DNA from: Gordionus sp. m RMFG-2023
Taxonomy: Eukaryota > Nematomorpha > Gordioida > Chordodea > Parachordodidae
Direction of reading: 5' to 3'
NCBI RefSeq assembly: GCF_954871325.1
Contig: NC_088776.1
Span: forward strand, 19,654,052 to 19,718,051
Length of the DNA: 64,000 nt
This document shows, piece after piece, positions 38,301-47,300 of the stretch; within the stretch, counting starts at the first letter, position 1, and each line of letters opens with the position of its first letter. Below the pieces are notes generated by a model. That model did not search any database and was not told the DNA's origin. It was given only the letters and a program-made list of their open reading frames with translations. A program made the translations under genes and the position numbers.

Positions 38301-41300
38301 TATGCCCGGTCCAGTTATATAAAAATATTTTATATAAAATTGTTTTAAAATGTTATGAAATATGAGAAGTGGAATGAATGTGATATATAATTCAATTATA
38401 CAACAATTATTATTATTTATATATATATATTTATATTTTATACAATGATCACATTTAAAATTTTCGGCCCGGCCCTGATTGGATTAATAGAATGAAAATA
38501 TTCTGTCCTGCCAGGCCTGGGTATAAAAAATTTAAGCCCACCTAGCTTTACTTTAAAAATTTACTACAGCCATACCATTATATCTAGGCCGGGTTTTAGG
38601 TTGGGTCGGGCCTTCAGATCTCTGTTTAAAATGATATATAAAAACATATTAAAAAGGTACATTGAGTTGTTTATTTTAAAAAATATAGAATACGGATAAG
38701 AAGGCAGTCATTAATTCCGAGGAAACTTTAAAAATTTTAATTGATTGTAAAATTTTAAGAGAATTCACGATCCCCATTATGTAAGAAACTTTTTTGACCT
38801 AAAATCTTTTTGCCTTGGACCCAAGGATTCCTCTGGTTGAATTGACTTTTGAGGGAGATGAAAATCAGAAAGGTGGTGATACTATCTGATTTTTGACCTT
38901 TCAGCTGTTGAATCAGAACAATGTTTAGGTTAGAGGAAAACTGGGAAGCAAAGTGAAATCCCAAGATATTTTCCTAAACCAAGCAGTATTTGTAAGCAGT
39001 CCGGTCTTTTGCCATCGGAAAGTGATAAGAGAATGGGTACAAGCCGATTTGCTTAGTTGGCCAAACCTAATTTATTTGAAATAATCAAATTAATTGTTCT
39101 GTGGAGGCTACTTTTAGAATATAAGCAAGTTAAGCCATGTCTATTTTATAATCGAACTCTTTTCCACACTTTTTATATTTGTAAGGTAGACATATGTCGC
39201 AGCCTAGTCTATATCTAAATGACACCCACAACTCTTGATCTGATAGCATCAGATCATGATTGGTACTTATAGCCTTTTCTATCCATTCATATTCAAGTTT
39301 TTCCCAAGTGGGAGTACCTTGAATGGGAATTTTTACCTACATATTTCTTATAAGAGGGTTGAGAAAACTTACTTTTGTAGTGGATTGTGGGGGAGATAAA
39401 ATGCAAGAATATTTTATTTATAAGTCATAGACAGCTTCAATTAAACTATCTTTCCCCTTTGCAAGCTTACTAATAATCTCTTAGCATTGAAGCCTGCATA
39501 AAAGGAAGGCAGCTAATAGAGATACCAAATTGTGGTAAATCGCAAGTACCATGTTTGGTCGAAAAATCGGAGAAATGTATATTCGGGAAAACTTCTAGGG
39601 AGTTTTTGCTTTCATATCTAGAGAGAGAAGGAAGGAAAAGTTTTGAAACAAAGAAGATGAGCTAAATTGATATTGGAAAGACATAACGATTTCCTTATCA
39701 AATACAAGGATTGATGAACCGGAATTTTTCGATGTATGGTTTTTAATTTTATTACACAAAATATAGTATTCTCTAAAGCTAGTTATGGCACTAATTAACG
39801 GAGATCCTAATAATAAAATTGACTCTCGATCAATAATTTTAAAGTTGTTACAATTGTCAGTAGGGGTTCCATAATATTTTCATTTTATCCTTATTTAATT
39901 CAAGACACTAACTTTTAATTCTTTTTCTATAAAATCAATCGCTCCTAGCACATTTTCGCCTGTATCAATTTATTTTTTTAAGTAAATAAAATGCCTATAT
40001 TTCAAATAATAAAGTATTTTAATATAGTTAGAAATTAAATTATTATATATAATTTTTTTACCTCACAAGATTCTCAGAGATTATTGATTTATTAAATATT
40101 AAAATTTGATATTATCTTGTCTAGTCTAGTGAAGTGAAGACCGAACTAGACAGCATTCCATGAAAAATAACTGGTCGGTCAATCGGCTGGTATAATTCTT
40201 TTTTTAATTTCGAAGTATCTTTACCTTCATTAATATTTTCATAAAATTCAAATTAAGCTTAATAATTCAATCATTTTGATTCGCTTATGACCTCTTACTC
40301 TTAGAAAAGCTTGTAAAGCCCAAAATAAATATTTACATTGAGACCGCTCTCAGAAATGCACATTATACATTACTTATAAATGGATACATGTTTCATATTT
40401 AATATTATGCAGAGGTATCAGAAAAGATCAAAGAAAATCAATCGATCTCCCTGTTTTGGATACAAGTCATATGGATGAAGCTTACGCCAATCGGATAGCT
40501 TCTAAATGGCATGACGCCGTTGATAATTTGATGCCTAAAAGGAGAACCGCTGTTAAACATACTTATTTATATATTTTATAGCATGATCACTCAAGGTGTT
40601 AGAAGGGGTTTGCTTTAGTTCAACAAAATGAGAAATTTTTTTGATTGGTTTTAATTTAGAAAAGATCTTAGATTTACTATCAATAATCAAAAAGTTAACA
40701 TGATGAAAAATTATTTTATTAAAATTTAGCATTTTTCTATCCGATAAACAAATATTCAAAAAAAAATGAATTATATATTATTTTAATTGTATAACAAAAA
40801 ATAGAATCTGAAAAGATTCAGTCGTCAAGATATATATGATGACCCTGTAAACTTGCCGTCTTTAGTCAACAGATATTCTAATACCAATTACAAACAACAT
40901 CACCCTATCATAGAAAGTATATTAAATATAATTTTTAGAAAAATTCATATATTTTATCACAATTTTTTGCTTAAAAATGGGAGTTTTCTTTAAAGGAGTA
41001 AATAACTTCTATAGATTGTAATTGTTTGCTTTTTTGGCAAGGTTGACACTATTTTAAACTATATGTTTTTCAGTTAGAGGATAGTTGAGATATTGTTGTG
41101 ATATAAAACCCTTGGTGCATGTAGATATCCCCTTGGAAAATATCGAGAGTATTGGCTAAGGTTCATAAAGTATAAAATACTATTTCTTTCTTTCTTTAAC
41201 AAAACTTGAATTTTAAACCTAAAGCGAAGAAATCCAAATAAATTTTTCCAAAAAAACTGAAAAAGGAGCCTAACAGTTTTAAACTGTTGGAACTAAACCT

Positions 41301-44300
41301 CATACTTAACGGTTCGACATCCTGATACATTCTATATAAAAACAAATATTTAGAACAATATAAGGACTCTAACAAGCTGGTACGGTTAGGCTCCGGTATA
41401 ACAAATACATTACGACGTTATTCAAACAAGATCACAAATGCCTTTTTACCAGTTAGAATTGAAAAAATAAAATATTCTAGAAATGAGCAAAAAATTAAAT
41501 TTGAAATAAATAATTTTCAGATTTTGAAGCTTCCTCAAAATAAAAAATTTTCAAATTTTTAAGATTATTTTTTTTAAATTTATAGGATCAAATTTCATGG
41601 GATTCTTTATCGTTTTTTTTGGATTATTTAGAATATTTTTTATATAAAAATATTATTATTATTTAAAAAACAATAATATAAAATATTTAAAATTCCATTT
41701 TTATTTAACATTCTTAAAGTATCTAGATACAAAAATGTTGTATTTATATGATACTATTTTAAAGGTATCTATATCTGTTTTTAGATACTTTTCAAGTTTT
41801 ATTTTGATATACTTTTATTTAACGCTTTTTTATATTAAAAATAAAAATATTTGAATGCAAAATTCATTTTATTTACTATGAGCATTTAATTAAAAAATAT
41901 TAAGACTAATATAATAAAAAAATATATATGTATAAAATATTAAAACTTATTTATAAAATTATTAAAACTTATATAAAATATTAAAACTTATATAAAATAT
42001 TAAAACTTATATTTAAATATTAAAAACTTATATATAAAATTAAAACTTATTATATAAAATATTAAAATTTATATATAAAATATTGAAACTTAAATATAGA
42101 CAAAATATATAAATATTCTTTAAATTAGATATCAGTTCAAGATTGTGGGGATATTTTTATAATGTACGTTGGAAAACGTACTGCAAACGTAAACACTCAA
42201 TTTGTGCGGACCATAAAGGAATATATAAATCCTTGTTTAGCCATGACGCCCATTAATTATTAAATCAATACCATTGATGCACAAAATTATTTTAAGGAAA
42301 TAAATTTATTTATAATTTTTTTAAATCATTTTATAGATACTCCTCTGACTTTTAATGAATAAATTTTTTAATGCTCGCTTTACAGGAAAATTAGGTCGAA
42401 AGAATGATAAAAATAAGGGTATTGACATTTTTAATATTATCTTGGTTATATATTTTGTGATCTCATAATAAGAGTTTGTTCTAGAACGGCGAACCCTGTA
42501 TATAAGTATGATAAAAATTGTATCTGTTTACATACATTTGTAAAAGTGTACCTGTATCTAGATGCATTTTTAGACTATGTATCTGACTTAACAACTTCGC
42601 TATTTAAAAAGAAAAAATAATGCGCTACTATAATATATTTTTAAATATGACCTAGAACCTCGGATTTAAATTAGATAAGATCTATTTATTTTCATCTCCT
42701 TGTTTTGTCTCAATTTGAATTATTTCTTTGGATCGCCATGGCTAGCTGATAATTTTTTCTCTACTTTTTGTGCCAAAAGTTTCTGAGTGTGTAGGTGACC
42801 ACAGGGACAAAATTAACGTTATTTAAAGATAAATATTTATTCTCTTTATTTATGGATTATTTTTATTTTATATGAAATTTGATAATTAAAATTATATTTA
42901 ATTTATTTTTTTATAATGCTCTAATAGCCCGAATCCAAAGGGCCCCTCCCTCATCGGAAATTTGCCTGTTCTCGTTGAACATCATCAAAGCTAAAAACCC
43001 TACACCCCTTCTCCCATCTACCTCTCCCTAAATAATGTATATACAATATATAAGCAAGAAAAAATTTGGAAAAAAATTTAATAAATGTTAATAAATTTTT
43101 AAAACAGGGAGTATAATTCAAAATTTTTAGAAAAAAACATTTTTATTTAAAAAAAGTGAAAACCCAAAATTATTATTATAATCTAATATAGGCTAAGGTC
43201 TATAATAAATGAACCTAAAGATCTCCAATATGGGAAAAAATTGATTTATAGTGCCCCCTCTCTCTTAGCAAAATCCTGGATACACCTTTGAGATATATAA
43301 GTCTAAAAACGTATCTAAATACAGGTACACCTTCAAAATCTTTATCTATATATATATTCTTACAAATGTATCTAGCTACTGATATAATTTCCCCAAGATA
43401 CATTTTATTTTATAATTATGTAAGGTATGAAAAATGTCTAATTTAGATTTCTTTTGTTAAAATACAAATTAGAGAGCTCAAAAAAATTGAGTTGTTATCT
43501 CATGTATTATACACGATATATAATTAAATTATTAAATATTATTAAGATTTTAGTAATAGGTCATTCATTCTCAAAAAATTTTTAATTCGCGTTTATCTTT
43601 AAAAACATTTTTTGTCTCACTAAAGTATATCAATGGGTACTTGACGGCAAGATGGTGTTATATTTTATGAATAACAACTTTAATAGAATTATTTGATTTT
43701 TTTCAGCGGTTATCTGTTTACAATCAGTTGGAAACTTTTAATAGTTGAATTGTTGCATTAACTTATTTTCTACTATTGAATGCAAGTCCAATCAAGTTTG
43801 AAATAAGGATGAAACATGGTTGCGATAATATTTCCATCTTCGTATTTTACCCCCCTATTAATCAAATTTAATAAAGGAACGATTTTTAGTAACTGGAGGT
43901 TATGTTTTTGAAGTCTTTTGCAAAAATATTAATGGGTCTTTTTAATTTGATTTATTTTCCTCTTGCTCTTTTATTTGCAAAGAGTTTTATGTTTTCTCTT
44001 AAAATTATAAATAATATTACTTGTAAAATTGTTAATATTTTATTGAGCATTTACCTTTAAGTGTTATACAATGTTACATGTTGAAGTAATTCTAACTGAT
44101 ATTTTAGTATTTTTTTGAAGACAAAACAAATATTTTTCACCAGAGATTTTATGAGAGATTATTTAAAATGGGCTTTATAAATTGGCCAAGGCAATTCAAT
44201 ATTTGACCCCGCTGATGCTGGGTTAATTATTTTTTCTGTTTATTCATCTTCACTAGTAATATTAATCATGTATAAAATTAAGATATATAAAACAATTTTA

Positions 44301-47300
44301 ACTTAGAATATTCCATGTTTACATCATCCATTCGTAAAATAAAACTTGCTTTTAATTTTGTAATATAAAATAAACTCGGGTATAATATTAAATATATTAA
44401 TTATATAAAAATTTATTTTTAGCAATTTCTGTTAAAAAAAATTTTAAACATCTTTGAAATTATAAATAAAACTAGAATTAAATTTGCTTAAATTAAAATG
44501 GTCTATAGAAAATAAACAGCCAATATAGACCAAATAATCTACACAAATAAAATGATCAAAAAATTAAAAAAGATTTAATTCCATAATATTTTTTAATATT
44601 AAAGTATGATAAAATTTTGACCAAAAAACTTGAAGGGATTAAATCTCAAATTATTTTTTACATAAAATTTATTACCTCCAAAAAATTTTTGCTCAAATAT
44701 TTGTGTAGAAAAATATTTTCAAACTCTGATTTTGATATTTTTAAAAATATAGGGCAGAAATTTAATTATATTTCTTACATTTTCATAGATATATACTTTA
44801 AATTTATAGAGTATTTTCTAGTTTATAGGTTCCCACCATTACCAGTATAAAATTTTACTTTTGCATCATATGAATATTTTAAGAAAATGTTCTAGAGCCT
44901 ATATTACATTTGGGTTATTCTGAACATTGCTTATATTTTAAGTGTATACAACTTTTTTCCTTAACACTTTCATTTTTAAGTTCAGTATAATATGTATTTT
45001 CAATTTTCAAATGCCAATATATCCATAACTAAATTATTTATAAAGAAATTTAGAAGTGATTCGTTAAAGAATTCCCCCAAAATTATAGAAGGTATACCCA
45101 ACCCAAGTAACAGTATGCCAGATTTATCAGATCTTAAGAGCCAAACTGTAACAAGTATAATATATTATAAATTTAACAATGATACTTCAGGATCTTAATT
45201 GATAAATAATTATTTATTGGATTTAATTCATGCTTATGTATAATATGCTTAAGCCAAAAAAAATATTAGTGTTGTAAAAATTTACTTTTAAAAAATAATT
45301 AGCTATCGTTACTAGTTATATTTTACAAAAATTTACTTGTAACAAGTTATAATTACATTGCAAAAGTGACTAGTTACTTTCCAAATTCCTTTCAAAATTA
45401 CTTTATATAACTCAGCATTTTTGATATAATCATTTTATTATACAAAATAATTTTACATTCTAAAAATAATGATCAAAGAAATTTAAATAAAATAATAGCA
45501 TTGAAATATATCACATAGTACCAAAAAAATATCACTATATAATATATTTGCATCAAAAAAAATTAAATAACACAATATAATATTCGTTTTTCATAATTGG
45601 GTTTAATAAATTTTGTTTGACAATAACAATAAACTATTTTCAAAACTGGAATCATGAGAATTAACTTTTCTCCAGACATAAGCCTTCCAAGCATAAATGT
45701 TCTATAGGGCTTGATTTAAATAGGATATTATATTTAATGAACATTTAATTTAATAAACAATCATTCTAAAATTGATAAATCATCATGTGAAGAAAATGAA
45801 TGATTATATATAAATATTTAACATATATTTTTAAAAGTACCTTGAAAAGTAATTAGTTACTTTTGTAGTTATATTCCAAAATATCTAGTTACAGTCATAT
45901 TTTTAAAAGTAACTTTTTACAGTTATCTTTTGCCCAAATGGAACTACTCTTGTAACCTGTTATGTTAGTTGTTACTTAAACAACACTAAAAATCCATCAA
46001 GTTTTTTAAAATAGCAGATTAAAGTTTAATTCCTCGTTCTCACTCATTTAATTTGAAAAACGCAACAAGATTATTATGATTTTTTTTATATCTTAATATT
46101 ATCTCAGGATTTTATTTTTGATCATTCTTCGATCCGGCCCGGAATTTTAAAAAATTTAATTATTTTGAATAATTTTTGTAAATTATTTCAAAGGGCATTT
46201 GAAAATATTAGTAGTAAATGAATATTTAAGCATTTTATGATTTCGCAAAATTTTAACTATTAATTAATATAATTTTAAATCAGCCCGGTGGCGCGGTTTT
46301 TTTAAATTTTTAGACCTGACTCGGATTTTTAAAATCTTATCATATTTTCGGCTGTTGCGGGCTGCTTATTTATAAAATATCAGTGAACTAGCTTATTTAT
46401 TCATTGTAAGATCGGTCAAATTTTATTTTTCAATATCAATCAAATTGAAGTTATCTTGAATAGAATTTAAATATATTTTTTGAATAAGTTCTAATTAAAA
46501 ACTTACAATCTTGACGATTATTTCTTTACAATTCAATAAATATCAAAACATAAAATATTATAATAAATATTAATTTGAATCTCGAATGTATATTTTGATT
46601 TAAATATGTGTTGAATTCATCAATTCATTTATTAAACCATATGTTTTCTATATGATATTTTAATCGAAGAAACTCTTTATGAAATTTTTCTTATTAAAAA
46701 TTATTCATTTATAAATATAAATTTAAATCACATTTTTCTAATAAGCCGTAGTTCAGTTGTGTTCTGATAACCTATTTTTTATTATCCTTAAGTTAGTTCA
46801 AAACTCAGTTAATGTGATTTTTTTTAAATCATAGTTAACCTCTTTGACGATGTTTGATAGAAAAATATCTTTATTAAGGGTGTTTCCAAATCTGAAATAA
46901 ATAAGATATTGTATTGTACTTATATATTTAATCATAAACATCCTACTGTTATATCTCATAAAAGTTTTATTTAATATATTATTTATCTCCTAACTATATA
47001 TGTTAAATTATAATGGATTCAAATCTTCCTTTTTCTTCTCCATTGTATTTAATTTAGCTTGTTGTTTTATTACTATTTTCAGTTAATTTGAAGACAATAT
47101 AGAATTACATATAAGCGATCAATTAATTGCTCGATTAAAGATAACTCAACTAGATAAAGAATTACGATTAAGATATTCAGATACTATAGACGGTGATTAC
47201 TTTTGAATTTAAACAAGGTAATGGAAATGGCTCTAGCAATGGAACGAGCAGATTTAGAATTAAACATTATGAAAATAATACATTAAATACAACCTTTATG

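Noticed and set aside
44617-45198. 77- and 68-codon frames in intron 12
   Set aside because: No family resemblance, and the phase does not allow insertion between exons 12 and 13.
47193-47285. Open frame reading [20 protein letters not shown] as an extra exchanger exon
   Set aside because: It has no acceptor that would keep phase with exon 13, and a better exon at 47616-47677 solves the phase exactly.
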